Source of the DNA: Glutamicibacter arilaitensis Re117
GTDB lineage: Bacteria; Actinomycetota; Actinomycetes; Actinomycetales; Micrococcaceae
Assembly: GCF_000197735.1 (NCBI RefSeq)
Contig: NC_014550.1
Coordinates: 1,364,001-1,428,000 of the forward strand
Length of the DNA: 64,000 bases
Direction of reading: 5' to 3'
Both the position numbers and the translations under genes were made by a program. Below, piece after piece: positions 7,532 through 16,404 of the stretch. Position 1 is the first letter of the stretch. The number at the start of each line of letters is the position of its first letter. The notes under the pieces are model-generated. The model did not search any database. It was given only the letters and a program-made list of their open reading frames with translations, and was not told where the DNA came from.

Positions 7532-7792
7532 ATGGATTGCAATTCATTGGGTGATTGCGCCGATGACCGCATCGTCCGCATCTATGAGTACCTCGACGGC
7601 GCGCTGACCCTGGCCGACCTCAAGGAGGTCAAGTCGCATCTGGACGGCTGCCCCGAATGCACCGAGCAGTACGACCTGGAGTGCATCATCCGTTCGGTGG
7701 TGCGCCGCAGCTGCCAGGAGCATGCCCCGCAGACGCTCAAGGCCAACATCATCGCGCGGATCTCGCAGATCCGCGTGGAATCCGGCCACTAA
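7532..7792 (+). CDS. rsrA: Mycothiol-system anti-sigma-R factor (zinc-binding)
   Basis: The 86-residue protein holds the ZAS motif H-x3-C-x2-C (HLDGCPEC) and an N-terminal Cys at position 3 (MDCNSLGDC), matching RsrA/RshA. In that family, zinc-bound reduced protein holds SigR inactive, and thiol oxidation releases it. A further Cys-rich stretch (YDLECII, RRSCQEH) follows. The start codon is one base after the sigR stop, and GAGGAGCGA inside the sigR end provides the ribosome binding site, so the pair is translated together. It ends before a strong terminator. Confidence 0.93.
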   Translation: MDCNSLGDCADDRIVRIYEYLDGALTLADLKEVKSHLDGCPECTEQYDLECIIRSVVRRSCQEHAPQTLKANIIARISQIRVESGH

Positions 7793-7805
7793 GCAGGCAA
7801 AGAGA

Positions 7806-7852
7806 AACCCCGTATCTTCCGAGTTGATCTCGAAGGGTACGGGGTTCTTTTA
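7806..7852. terminator. Terminator after rsrA, shared with bL37
   Basis: AACCCCGTA and TACGGGGTT form the base of a hairpin with an inner TTCGAG/CTCGAA pairing, followed by CTTTTAT on the plus strand and TCTCTTTG on the minus strand. It separates convergent rsrA and the bL37 gene and can act in both directions. Confidence 0.85.
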
Positions 7853-7864
7853 TGTTCGCATCGC

Positions 7865-7939
7865 TTAGCTGTTTGGGCGCTTGCCGTGGTTGGCACCGCC
7901 ACGCTTGCGATCGCGACGCTTACGAGCGCGCTTCGACAT
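7865..7939 (-). CDS. 50S ribosomal protein bL37 (24 residues)
   Basis: The reverse strand encodes a 24-residue, very basic peptide beginning MSKRARKRRDRKRGG and ending ANHGKRPNS. This matches the tiny actinobacterial ribosomal protein bL37 first seen in mycobacterial ribosome structures. AGGAG lies four bases before the ATG (7944-7948). The gene is well below usual gene-calling limits. It has its own short leader (7940-8038) and ends at the bidirectional terminator after rsrA. Confidence 0.9.
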   Translation of the reverse strand: MSKRARKRRDRKRGGANHGKRPNS

Positions 7940-8038
7940 GGTGACTCCTTAGAGGGATCAATATTACTTCCCGAAAAACTCGGGCCGGCTCATAGTCTTT
8001 CACACTTTAATGGCAATTTCCTAACGGAACACCGGTGG

Positions 8039-8644
8039 TTAACCTTCGCCGGGTTCTGGCAAGTCCAGCCAGGAATACCAGCCGCGGTGCAGCACCAGCC
8101 AAGCCATCAGGCCGTATCCGGCCTGGCCTGGAACTCCGCCCGAGGCGTTCAAGTCAGCACGCCATTGCGCATGGGCGCGCAGCGGGGTGAAAGTATCGAC
8201 GTAGTGGTGGTTGCGGCGCAGGGCCACATCCGAATAGACGCGGTTCAGTTCCGCCACGCGCTGGTTGCGCGCATCATCCAGGCCCGGGGCTGGACCAACC
8301 AGCAGCGCCTTGATGTTCATCTGCGAGGCCGAATCCAGGATATTGGCCAGGTTCAACCGGCTGCGCGCGGTGGACACGTCCAGATCGACGTCGCGGTCGG
8401 ACAGCGCGATGACCAGGCGGTTTTCGTACTGGTCGCTGAAGCGGCGCGAGGCTTCGCCCAGCCAGCGTTCGGCCAGGGCCTCGGATCCTTCGGCGGGGGA
8501 AGCCAGCACGAAGGACTGCAGACGCAGAGCCGGATCCTGGGTGCGGGCCATGACACGGCCGAACCAGCCTAATCCGCGGGGGTCGCCATGTCCTGCCAGC
8601 AGCTCATCTCCGATTGCGGTAATGCGGATTGTGCGTAACTCCAA
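8039..8644 (-). CDS. SGNH/GDSL-hydrolase-like protein, catalytic residues altered
   Basis: The 201-residue product has an SGNH-hydrolase fold: a block I ITAIGDELLAGHGDPRGLGW near the start, a central NLANILDSAS region with KALLVGPAP (block III-like), and a C-terminal GYGLMAW. The nucleophile position of the GDS motif is Glu (GDE), and the usual DxxHP catalytic block before GY is SGGVPGQAGY, lacking the His. The protein is therefore probably not an ordinary esterase. I chose the TTG at 8644 because AAAGG lies eight bases upstream; the open frame runs to 8728 without a better site. It follows kgd on the same strand after a long hairpin. Confidence 0.7.
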   Translation of the reverse strand: MELRTIRITAIGDELLAGHGDPRGLGWFGRVMARTQDPALRLQSFVLASPAEGSEALAERWLGEASRRFSDQYENRLVIALSDRDVDLDVSTARSRLNLANILDSASQMNIKALLVGPAPGLDDARNQRVAELNRVYSDVALRRNHHYVDTFTPLRAHAQWRADLNASGGVPGQAGYGLMAWLVLHRGWYSWLDLPEPGEG

Positions 8645-8778
8645 CTGGGCGACCTTTCGTTGGCTCCAAAATGATGAATCGATCCCCACCTTAGCAGTCA
8701 TCGCAACGGCAACGGGGGAGGTGGCCATTGGTTAAACCCCACAATTTCCTGCGAAAAACCAGCATCGGGGTTAAAGCA

Positions 8779-8832
8779 CTGTTGCCGGCGAACTTCCAAG
8801 ATGTTTCTTGGTAGGAAGTTCGCCGGCAACAG
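8779..8832 (-). terminator. 19-bp perfect hairpin after kgd
   Basis: CTGTTGCCGGCGAACTTCC at 8779-8797 is exactly complementary to 8814-8832 around a 16-base loop. On the minus strand, the kgd transcript reaches this hairpin 29 bases after its stop codon. The T-run that follows is weak (TGCTTTAA), so it is a terminator or a stabilising 3' end. Confidence 0.7.
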
Positions 8833-8860
8833 GTGGCCAGCAGCGTTCAGCTGATGCGTC

Positions 8861-11800
8861 TTAGCGGGCGAAAGCCTGCTGGATCAGCACTGCGTTTTCT
8901 GCTTCGTGGCGCTTTGCGTTACCAGCGGAGGTTGCTGCCGATGCCGGACGGGAGACCAAGGTGATCTTCTGATCCAGCGATGGAGCAACGTACAGGCCGA
9001 AGAACGGCCATGGACCCTGGTTAGCAGGCTCGTCCTGAACCCACGAAACCGAGGCGTTCGGGTACTTGGCCAGTTCGGCGGCGATCTGCTCGGCAGGAGC
9101 CGGGTAGAGCTGCTCGACACGTACCAGTGCGGTCTTGGTGTCGTTGGCCTTGGTGCGGGCCGCGAGCAGGTCGTAGTAGACACGACCCGAGCACAATAGC
9201 ACCTTGTCCACAGCGTTCGTATCGGTGATCGACGCGTCGCCGATGACCTCGCGGAAGCTGCCCGAGGTGAAATCCTCGACCTGGCTTGCCGCAGCCTTCA
9301 GGCGAAGCAGCTGCTTCGGGGTGAAGACGATCAGCGGCTTGCGCGGGCGGGCGTAGGCCTGGCGGCGCAACAGGTGGAAGTGGTTGGCACCGGTGGACGG
9401 CTGGGCCACAACCATGTTGTTTTCCGCACACAGCTGCAAGAAGCGCTCGATGCGGGCCGAGGAGTGGTCCGGACCCTGGCCTTCATAGCCATGCGGCAGC
9501 AGCATGACCAGCGAAGAGGACTGGGACCACTTCTGCTCGGCCGAGGAGATGAACTCATCGATCACGGTCTGCGCGCCGTTGACGAAGTCGCCGAACTGGG
9601 CTTCCCACATCACCAGTGCATCCGGACGCTCCACCGAGTAGCCGTATTCGAAGCCCAGCGCTGCGTATTCGGAGAGCAGCGAGTCGTAGATCCACAGCGG
9701 GGCCTGGTCATCGCTCAAGTGGTGTACTGGGTACCACTCGTTGTCGTTCTCGCGGTCGTGGAAGACCGAGTGGCGCTGCACGAACGTGCCGCGGCGGGAG
9801 TCCTGGCCGGCCAGGCGAACTGGCACGCCTTCCATGGACAGCGAGCCCAGGGCAGCGATTTCGGCGAAGCCCCAGTCGATGCCGCCCTCGCGGGACATCT
9901 TCTCGCGGCGTTCCAGCAGCGACTTCAGCTTGGTGTGCATGGTGAAGCCCTCTGGGATTTCCAGGTGGGCGGCACCGATCTTGGCCAGGACCTGTGCGGA
10001 GATGGCCGAACCGCGTGCGCCGTCGACGGTGTTCTCGTCGGCAGCCTGGGCGAATGGCTTCTCCAGGTCGTTGATGGTCGAGCCCGGGGTGATGATCGGG
10101 ATCGGGGAGGTCTGGGCGGCATGCGTCTCGGCGAAGATGCGCTCCAGGTTCTCCTTGTACTCGGCCAATACGTTCTCGGCTTCTTCCTGCGTGATGTCGC
10201 CGCGGCCAACCAGGGCCTCGGTGTACAGCTTGCGGGTCGAGCGCTTGGCTTCGATCAGGTTGTACATGATCGGCTGGGTCATCGAAGGGTCATCGCCCTC
10301 GTTGTGGCCGCGGCGGCGGTAGCACACCAGATCGATGACGACGTCCTTGCCGAACTTCTGGCGGTACTCGAAGGCCAGCTGGCCTACGTGGACCACTGCC
10401 TCCGGGTCATCCCCGTTGACGTGGAAGATCGGAGCCTGCACGGTGCGGGCCACATCGGTGGCGTAGACCGAGGAACGCGAGGAGCTCGGAGCGGTGGTGA
10501 AGCCGATCTGGTTGTTCACGATCACGTGCACGGTGCCGCCGGTCTTGTAGCCCGGCAGCTGGCTCATGGCCAGTACCTCGGAGACAACGCCCTGGCCTGC
10601 GAATGCGGCATCGCCGTGAACCAGGATCGGCAGTACGGTGTTCTTCGAGTTCAGGCGGTCCAGCTTGGCGCGGGTGATGCCCTCGAGTACTGGATCGACT
10701 GCTTCCAGGTGCGATGGGTTGGCAGCCAGGTAGATCTTGGTCTGGTTGCCGGCATCCGAGGTGTACGAACCCTCGGTGCCCAAGTGGTACTTCACGTCGC
10801 CCGAACCCTGGACCGAGCCCGGGGTAGCGGTGCCTTCGAATTCGCGGAAGACCTGTGCGTAGGTCTTGCCGGCGATGTTGGTCAGCACGTTCAGGCGGCC
10901 GCGGTGGGCCATGCCGATGGCGACCTCGTCCAGCTGCTCGTCGGCTGCGTCGGAGATGATCGCATCCAGCAGTGGAATCAGCGATTCGCCGCCTTCCAGC
11001 GAGAAGCGCTTCTGGCCAACGAACTTGGTCTGCAGGAAGGTCTCGAAGGCCTCTGCGGAGTTCAGCTTGCTCAGGATGCGCAGCTGCTCTTCGCGGCTTG
11101 GCTTGGCGTAGCCGGACTCCAGCTTTGCCTGGAACCACTCGCGCTCTTCAGGGTTCTGCAGGTGCATGTACTCGGTGCCGATGGTGCGGCAGTAAGCATC
11201 GCGCAGCACGCCGAGGATGTCGCGCAGCAGGGCACGGTCCTTGCCGCCCAGACCGCCAGCCAGCCACTCGCGGTCCAGATCCCACAGGGTCAAGCCGTAG
11301 TTGTTGATGTCCAGGTCCGGGTGCTTGCGCTGGACGTATTCCAGCGGGTTGATGTCGGCCATCAGGTGGCCGCGCACGCGGTAGGAGTTGATCAGGTGCT
11401 GGATCCGGGCAACCTTGTTGACCTGCAGGTCGATGTCGACCTGGTTGTCAACGGCCCAGCGAACAGGCTCGTAAGGGATGCGCAGCTGCTCGAAGATCTC
11501 GTCGTAGAAGTTCTGCTCACCGAGCAGCAGCGATTCGACCAGCTTCAGGAATTCGCCCGAACCTGCACCCTGGATGACGCGGTGGTCGTAGGTGGAGGTC
11601 AGGGTGATGTGCTTGCCGATGCCCAAGGCAGCCACGGTCTTCTCCGAAGAGCCGCGGTACTCTGCTGGGTATTCCAGTGCGCCGACGCCGATGATCGCGG
11701 CCTGGCCCTTGGACAGGCGCGGTACCGAGTGAACGGTGCCGATGCCGCCTGGGTTGGTCAGCGAAACGGTGGTGCCGGCGTAGTCGTCAGCGGTCAGCTT

Positions 11801-12613
11801 GTTGCCGCGGGCGCGCTTGATCAGGTCTTCGTAGGTGGCCCAGAACTCGTTGAAGCTCAGGGTCTCTGCGGCCTTGATGTTCGGCACGGCCAGCATGCGG
11901 GTGCCATCTGGCTTCGGCATGTCGATGGCGATGCCGAAGTTCACGTGGGCTGGCTGGATCGCGGTTGGCTTCTTGTCGATGACATCGTAGGTGACGTTCA
12001 TCGATGGGATCTGCTTGAGCGCACGGATCACGGCGAAGCCGATCAGGTGGGTGAAGGAGATCTTGCCGCCGCGGGCGCGCTTGAGGTGGTTGTTGATGAC
12101 AATGCGGTTGTCGATCATCACCTTGGCTGGAACCGCACGCACGGTGGTGGCGGTAGGCACGGTGAGGGAGGCATCCATGTTGGTGGCGATGGCCTTCATT
12201 GGGCCACGCAGCGGGGTGCGCTTTTCCTCACCGAAAAGTTCGGTGGAAGGGGTAGCCTTCGGTGCCTGAGCCGGGATCGGCGCAGTCTTCGGTGCTGGTT
12301 CAGCCTTCTTTGCCTCGGCGGCCGGAGCTGCCTTGGCCGCAGGGGCTGGTTCGGTGGCACGAGCCTGGGCCGCGGCGCGTGGTGCGCCCTGGCCGTTGGC
12401 TGCTGGAGCAGCAGCCGAGGCTGCTGCCGCTGGCGCCGGCTGCGCTGCCGGTGCTGCTGGTGCCGTCTTTTCGGCGGCGAGAGATTCGAAAATATCCCAC
12501 CATTTCTTATCTACCGAGTTCTTGTCGACGAGATACTGTTCGAACAGCTCGTCTACTAGCCACTCGTTTCCACCAAACTCTTCAGTAAGTCGGTGGTGTG
12601 CTTGCTCTGGCAC
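8861..12613 (-). CDS. kgd: 2-oxoglutarate dehydrogenase E1/E2-type multifunctional protein
   Basis: The product of about 1250 residues is the actinobacterial E2o-E1o fusion (Kgd in mycobacteria, OdhA in corynebacteria) that decarboxylates 2-oxoglutarate in the TCA cycle. Domains in order: a short E1-type helix start (FGGNEWLVDELFEQYL), an Ala/Pro-rich linker (about 45-130), an E2 acyltransferase core with NPGGIGTVHSVPRL and STYDHRVIQGA, then the thiamine-diphosphate E1 part with GDAAFAGQG (about residue 665) and NNQIGFTT. No lipoyl domain is present, as usual for this fusion. The GTG at 12613 has AGAGG eight bases upstream; TTG at 12619 is a close alternative. It is transcribed alone, with a 429-base region before it. 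Confidence 0.95.
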   Translation of the reverse strand: MPEQAHHRLTEEFGGNEWLVDELFEQYLVDKNSVDKKWWDIFESLAAEKTAPAAPAAQPAPAAAASAAAPAANGQGAPRAAAQARATEPAPAAKAAPAAEAKKAEPAPKTAPIPAQAPKATPSTELFGEEKRTPLRGPMKAIATNMDASLTVPTATTVRAVPAKVMIDNRIVINNHLKRARGGKISFTHLIGFAVIRALKQIPSMNVTYDVIDKKPTAIQPAHVNFGIAIDMPKPDGTRMLAVPNIKAAETLSFNEFWATYEDLIKRARGNKLTADDYAGTTVSLTNPGGIGTVHSVPRLSKGQAAIIGVGALEYPAEYRGSSEKTVAALGIGKHITLTSTYDHRVIQGAGSGEFLKLVESLLLGEQNFYDEIFEQLRIPYEPVRWAVDNQVDIDLQVNKVARIQHLINSYRVRGHLMADINPLEYVQRKHPDLDINNYGLTLWDLDREWLAGGLGGKDRALLRDILGVLRDAYCRTIGTEYMHLQNPEEREWFQAKLESGYAKPSREEQLRILSKLNSAEAFETFLQTKFVGQKRFSLEGGESLIPLLDAIISDAADEQLDEVAIGMAHRGRLNVLTNIAGKTYAQVFREFEGTATPGSVQGSGDVKYHLGTEGSYTSDAGNQTKIYLAANPSHLEAVDPVLEGITRAKLDRLNSKNTVLPILVHGDAAFAGQGVVSEVLAMSQLPGYKTGGTVHVIVNNQIGFTTAPSSSRSSVYATDVARTVQAPIFHVNGDDPEAVVHVGQLAFEYRQKFGKDVVIDLVCYRRRGHNEGDDPSMTQPIMYNLIEAKRSTRKLYTEALVGRGDITQEEAENVLAEYKENLERIFAETHAAQTSPIPIITPGSTINDLEKPFAQAADENTVDGARGSAISAQVLAKIGAAHLEIPEGFTMHTKLKSLLERREKMSREGGIDWGFAEIAALGSLSMEGVPVRLAGQDSRRGTFVQRHSVFHDRENDNEWYPVHHLSDDQAPLWIYDSLLSEYAALGFEYGYSVERPDALVMWEAQFGDFVNGAQTVIDEFISSAEQKWSQSSSLVMLLPHGYEGQGPDHSSARIERFLQLCAENNMVVAQPSTGANHFHLLRRQAYARPRKPLIVFTPKQLLRLKAAASQVEDFTSGSFREVIGDASITDTNAVDKVLLCSGRVYYDLLAARTKANDTKTALVRVEQLYPAPAEQIAAELAKYPNASVSWVQDEPANQGPWPFFGLYVAPSLDQKITLVSRPASAATSAGNAKRHEAENAVLIQQAFAR

Positions 12614-13042
12614 GTGCAACGCCTCTTCCCTGATTTCTACGTTGTTCTAGCTTGAGCCGGTGGTCTTTCGAGGACGTGATACGACCACTGCGGCCCACAA
12701 GATTTCTAGACCTGCGCACCAGTCTAGTGACTTTTTCTCGCTCTTGGCCACGGCACGTATCTAATGTCACGAAAGTGTTGCGCATAACATGCCGTTTACC
12801 TTGCCTGAACCACCGTTGAGCGAGCGATTCTCGAAGTGGTGCACAATGGCGCTCGGTTCGATAGACTAATTCGCACTATGGAATCTCACTCTCCAAACCG
12901 GTGTGCCGCCCAAGGGCGCAGTGCCGGCCACAATAGTCCATGTTCAGGAAGTTCTGCCTCCCGTTTGGAGCCTTCTAGTTGCCGCCTGATCGGTACTGAA
13001 ACTGAACTTCGCACGCCATTGAATAGGTGGCGATAAGCACCT
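12614..13042. other. Divergent intergenic region kgd/CorC-like gene
   Basis: These 429 bases lie between two divergent genes and must hold both promoters. I see TAGACT-like -10 boxes on the minus strand near 12715 but no clear operator and no RNA gene. Short open frames on both strands here lack ribosome binding sites and resemble nothing known, so I do not call a gene. Confidence 0.5.
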
Positions 13043-14365
13043 ATGGAATGGCTCTCAATACTTTTTGGCCTGTTGCTGATTCTCGGCACTGGCTTCTTCG
13101 TGGCCGTGGAATTCTCCATGGTCGCCTTGGATAAGAGCACCGTGCAGCGCGCCGTTGACAACGGTGAACGCGGCGCCAAGCCACTGCTGCAGTGCTTGAC
13201 TTCCCTCTCCACCCAGCTTTCCAGCTGCCAGCTGGGTATTACCTTGACCACGCTGCTGACCGGTTACGTGCTGGAACCAGCGATGAGCGCCCTGCTCGAA
13301 CCGCTGATGGAACAATTCGGGGTGCCTGCGGCAAGCGCGTTGGCCATCGCCGTGGTGGTCTCCATGGTCGTTGCCACCTTGCTTTCGATGCTGATCGGCG
13401 AATTGGTCCCGAAGAACATGGCAATCGCCCAGGCGATGAAGGTCGGCAAGCTGCTGGCCCGTCCGCAGCTGGTCTTCACCGCCATCTTCAAGCCCGCCAT
13501 CATCGTGCTCAACGGCTTTTCAAATGCGGTCTTGCGCAAATTCTTCGGCCTTGAAGCCAAGGAAGAAATCTCTGCCGCCCGTTCCTCTCAGGAATTGGCC
13601 TCGCTGGTGCGCCGTTCGGCCCAGCTGGGAACCTTGGACCTGCAAACCGCCCGCTTCGTGGAATCCACGATTGAATTCTCCGAGCGCACTGCGGCCGACG
13701 TAATGACCCCGCGAACTTCGATGTCCACCATCGATTCCGAGGCTGCGCTCTCCGAACTGATCGAGGTCAGCGCCGACACCGGTTTCTCGCGCTTCCCGGT
13801 CACCACCGGCTCCACCGATGAAATCCAGGGCATCTGCCACGTCAAGGCCATTGTCTCGGTGCCTCGCGAGCGCCGCGAAGCGCTGCAGGTCGGCGAGTTC
13901 GCCCGTGACGCACTGTATGTGCCCGAAACCATCCACCTGGACGTGCTGCTCGAGCAGCTGCGTGCCGCCGAATTCCAAGTCGCGATCGTGATGGACGAAT
14001 ACGGTGGAACCGCGGGGCTGGTCACCTTGGAAGATCTGGTCGAGGAAATCGTCGGCGAAGTATCCGACGAGCACGACGAAGACGAGGAAGAGGCTGTCAC
14101 CCAGCCTGATGGCAATTGGCTGTTCCCGGGCATGTACCGCCCGGACCAGATCAACGAGAACTTCGATAACGACGTCATCCCGGAAGAATCCAGCTACGAA
14201 ACCATCGGCGGCTTCATGCTCGCCGAACTGGGCCGCCTGGCTGAACTCAACGACCGGGTCGAAACCGAGCATGGCGTATTCACTGTGACCGAGCTTGATG
14301 GCCGCCGCATTTCCCAGGTTCGCTTCGAACCAGCAGCACCAGCGCAGGAGGCCGACGATGAGTGA
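13043..14365 (+). CDS. CNNM/HlyC-CorC family membrane protein (DUF21-CBS)
   Basis: The 440-residue protein is a CorC/HlyC (hemolysin C-type) family member. It has an N-terminal DUF21 membrane domain (residues 1 to about 190, with SSCQLGITLTTLLTGYVLEPA and IGELVPKNMAIAQ), a CBS-domain pair (about 210-340: DVMTPRTSMSTID ... VAIVMDEYGGTAGLVTLEDL) and a C-terminal transporter-associated domain (TIGGFMLAELGRLAEL). Relatives (CNNM/CorB/CorC) are linked to magnesium and cobalt transport or resistance; the substrate here is not known. The next gene overlaps it by 8 bases and encodes a similar protein, so they probably work together. Confidence 0.88.
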   Translation: MEWLSILFGLLLILGTGFFVAVEFSMVALDKSTVQRAVDNGERGAKPLLQCLTSLSTQLSSCQLGITLTTLLTGYVLEPAMSALLEPLMEQFGVPAASALAIAVVVSMVVATLLSMLIGELVPKNMAIAQAMKVGKLLARPQLVFTAIFKPAIIVLNGFSNAVLRKFFGLEAKEEISAARSSQELASLVRRSAQLGTLDLQTARFVESTIEFSERTAADVMTPRTSMSTIDSEAALSELIEVSADTGFSRFPVTTGSTDEIQGICHVKAIVSVPRERREALQVGEFARDALYVPETIHLDVLLEQLRAAEFQVAIVMDEYGGTAGLVTLEDLVEEIVGEVSDEHDEDEEEAVTQPDGNWLFPGMYRPDQINENFDNDVIPEESSYETIGGFMLAELGRLAELNDRVETEHGVFTVTELDGRRISQVRFEPAAPAQEADDE

Positions 14366-15431
14366 TGTCATGGGCCTGATCTGGCTAGTTGTCCTGCTGG
14401 CCGGCAACGCGTTCTTCGTTGCTGGTGAATTCGCGGTCATGAGCGCGCGCCGTTCGCAAATTGAGCCGCTGGCCGACGAAGGCAATAAGCGCGCGAAGGT
14501 TGCGCTGTATGCCATGGAGCATGTTTCGATCATGCTGGCGGTGTGCCAGCTGGGCATTACCGTCTGCTCGCTGCTGATCCTGAATATCTCCGAACCTGCG
14601 ATCCACCACCTGTTGGCTGAGCCGCTGACGATGATCGGCATGGCTTCGTCCGTTGCCGACACTGTCGCGTTCTTGATTGCCCTGGTTCTGGTGACCTTCC
14701 TGCACGTGACTTTCGGTGAGATGGTGCCGAAGAACATCTCGGTGTCCGTTGCCGATAAGGCCGTGCTGCTGCTGGCCATGCCGCTGGTAGGCCTGTCGAA
14801 GGTGCTCACCCCGATTACCGCATCGCTGAACGGCATTGCCAACCTGGTGCTGCATGCCTTTGGCATCGAGCCGAAGGACGAAGTGGCCAGCTCGTACACT
14901 GCCGCTGAAGTTCGTTCGATCATCGATACCTCCTCGGAAGAGGGCGCGCTGGATGAAGACGATGCCGCTCGCCTGACCAAGGCGCTGGAATTCTCCTCGG
15001 TCACTGCGCGCAGCTGCATGGTGAAGATCGATGACCTGTTCACTTTGGAATACGGGCAGACCACGGCACGCGAGTTCGAGAAGAAGGTCGGCAAGACTGG
15101 GTTCTCGCGCATGGTGATTACCAAGAACGAGGTTCCTGTGGGCTACTGGCATGTGAAGGACGTGATGCTCATCGATGATGCGCACTCCACGCAGCCTTTG
15201 CTGGATCTGCCGCTGCACCCGTTGGGCCGCTTGGGCCAGGACACCGAAATCGAAGCCGCTCTGGAAGCGATGCGCCAGGAAGGCAACCACCTTTCGGCCG
15301 TCGTCGACGAGTCGGGTTCAACTATCGGTGTGGTCTTCCTGGAAGATGTCATTGAGGTGCTGGTCGGTGAAATTACCGATACCACGCGTAAGCGCGTGAA
15401 CCCTCCGCGCAGTGAGAAGCAAGCAAAATAG
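14358..15431 (+). CDS. CNNM/HlyC-CorC family membrane protein, second copy
   Basis: This 357-residue protein has the same DUF21 and CBS layout as its upstream neighbour (ICQLGITVCSLLILNISEPA-like motif, FGEMVPKNISVS, and SAVVDESGSTIGVVFLEDVIE at the end) but lacks most of the acidic segment and the C-terminal domain. The ATG at 14358 overlaps the previous stop (ATGAGTGA) and has GCAGGAGG eight bases upstream; the frame extends further up inside the neighbour but without a start site. The overlap means translational coupling. A pair of one longer and one shorter copy suggests a heteromeric complex; this is inference. Confidence 0.88.
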   Translation: MSDVMGLIWLVVLLAGNAFFVAGEFAVMSARRSQIEPLADEGNKRAKVALYAMEHVSIMLAVCQLGITVCSLLILNISEPAIHHLLAEPLTMIGMASSVADTVAFLIALVLVTFLHVTFGEMVPKNISVSVADKAVLLLAMPLVGLSKVLTPITASLNGIANLVLHAFGIEPKDEVASSYTAAEVRSIIDTSSEEGALDEDDAARLTKALEFSSVTARSCMVKIDDLFTLEYGQTTAREFEKKVGKTGFSRMVITKNEVPVGYWHVKDVMLIDDAHSTQPLLDLPLHPLGRLGQDTEIEAALEAMRQEGNHLSAVVDESGSTIGVVFLEDVIEVLVGEITDTTRKRVNPPRSEKQAK

Positions 15432-15455
15432 CTCAAACTCACGCTTGAACTCGTA

Positions 15456-15472
15456 TTGCGAATGACTCGCAA
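15456..15472 (+). promoter_or_regulatory. Operator-like palindrome before metal ABC transporter (possible Zur box)
   Basis: TTGCGA and TCGCAA flank ATGAC. The core TGCGAATGACTCGCA matches 10 of 15 positions of the actinobacterial Zur consensus TGAAAATGATTTTCA. A -10-like TAGGAT lies at 15477-15482, so a bound repressor would cover the promoter. A Fur-family repressor gene lies nearby at 19616-20041. The assignment to Zur is inference. Confidence 0.45.
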
Positions 15473-15485
15473 CTGGTAGGATTGA

Positions 15486-15517
15486 CTGCGGTGTCCATTG
15501 AGGGCACCGCAGTTTTT
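15486..15517 (+). terminator. Terminator or leader hairpin
   Basis: CTGCGGTG and CACCGCAG form an 8-bp stem followed by TTTTTC. By position it could end the upstream CorC-like transcript. It also sits at the predicted 5' end of the ABC transporter transcript, so any transcript from the palindromic promoter would begin with it. Confidence 0.75.
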
Positions 15518-15561
15518 CGTTGCCGGCCCATCCTCAGCCAGCACAAGCTAGAAAGCAGTCA

Positions 15562-16395
15562 ATGACACAGAGCCCCATCGTCAGATTTGAAGACGCGCGT
15601 CTTGCCTATGGCTCGCGCGTGCTCTGGGAAGAACTGAACCTGTCCATTGCGGCGGGGGAGTTCCTTGCCGTTCTCGGACCCAACGGGTCAGGCAAGACCA
15701 GCTTCATCAACACGATGCTGGGCACAACCGCACTGAACCGCGGCAGTGTCTCGATTGCAGGCGAGCCGGTACGCCGGGGATCATCCGTGGTCGGATTGAT
15801 CCCGCAGCAGCGCCCCTTTGGCGACAATGTTCCGCTGCGCGCTCGCGATCTGGTAGCGCTGGGCCTCGATGGCACGAAGCTCGGTGTTCGCCTGGCTCAC
15901 AAGTCGGTACGCGGCAAGGTTGATGAACTGCTGGAAATGGTCGGAGCTACCGCTTACGCCAACCGTGCGGTGTCTGACCTGTCCGGTGGCGAACAGCAGC
16001 GCTTGCGCGCCGCTCAGGCGTTGGCCAGCAATCCCCGGGTTTTGCTCTGCGATGAGCCGTTGCTCTCCTTGGACCTGAATCACCAGCAGGCGATCAGCGA
16101 AGTGATCCACCGCCAAGCGGTGGAGCGCGGCAGCGCAGTAGTTTTCGTAACCCACGAGATCAATCCGATCCTGCCCTACGTGGATCGGGTCCTGTACCTG
16201 GCCGAAGGACGCTTCCATCTGGGCAGTGTGGACGAAGTCATGCAATCTTCGGTGCTCACCAAGCTCTATGGCGCACCGGTAGAGGTGCTGCGGGTGAACG
16301 GCCGCATTGTGGTGGTCTCCGGAGACGGTAATCGTGCGTTGCCGGCTGATGGGCATGACCATGCTGAAGACATCGACCTAGCGGCGGGAAAGTAG
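15562..16395 (+). CDS. Metal (Zn/Mn-type) ABC transporter ATP-binding protein
   Basis: The 277-residue ATPase drives a zinc- or manganese-type importer. Walker A is GPNGSGKTS, the signature is DLSGGEQQRLRAAQAL, Walker B is VLLCDEPLLSLDL, and the switch His is in FVTHEINPIL. The sequence is closest in type to ZnuC/MntB/AztA proteins. The ATG at 15562 follows GAAAG. The permease gene starts nine bases after it, but no substrate-binding lipoprotein gene is present on either side, unlike usual znuACB operons. The palindrome at 15456-15472 is the likely control site. Confidence 0.88.
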   Translation: MTQSPIVRFEDARLAYGSRVLWEELNLSIAAGEFLAVLGPNGSGKTSFINTMLGTTALNRGSVSIAGEPVRRGSSVVGLIPQQRPFGDNVPLRARDLVALGLDGTKLGVRLAHKSVRGKVDELLEMVGATAYANRAVSDLSGGEQQRLRAAQALASNPRVLLCDEPLLSLDLNHQQAISEVIHRQAVERGSAVVFVTHEINPILPYVDRVLYLAEGRFHLGSVDEVMQSSVLTKLYGAPVEVLRVNGRIVVVSGDGNRALPADGHDHAEDIDLAAGK

Positions 16396-16404
16396 GAGCA
16401 GGAG

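Noticed and set aside
9374..12559. 1061-codon open frame on the plus strand over kgd
   Set aside because: It is an antisense shadow created by strong third-position GC bias; the minus-strand kgd has full family motifs.
12836..13036. 66-codon plus-strand frame in the kgd/CorC intergenic region
   Set aside because: No ribosome binding site, no similarity to known proteins and no family-like composition.
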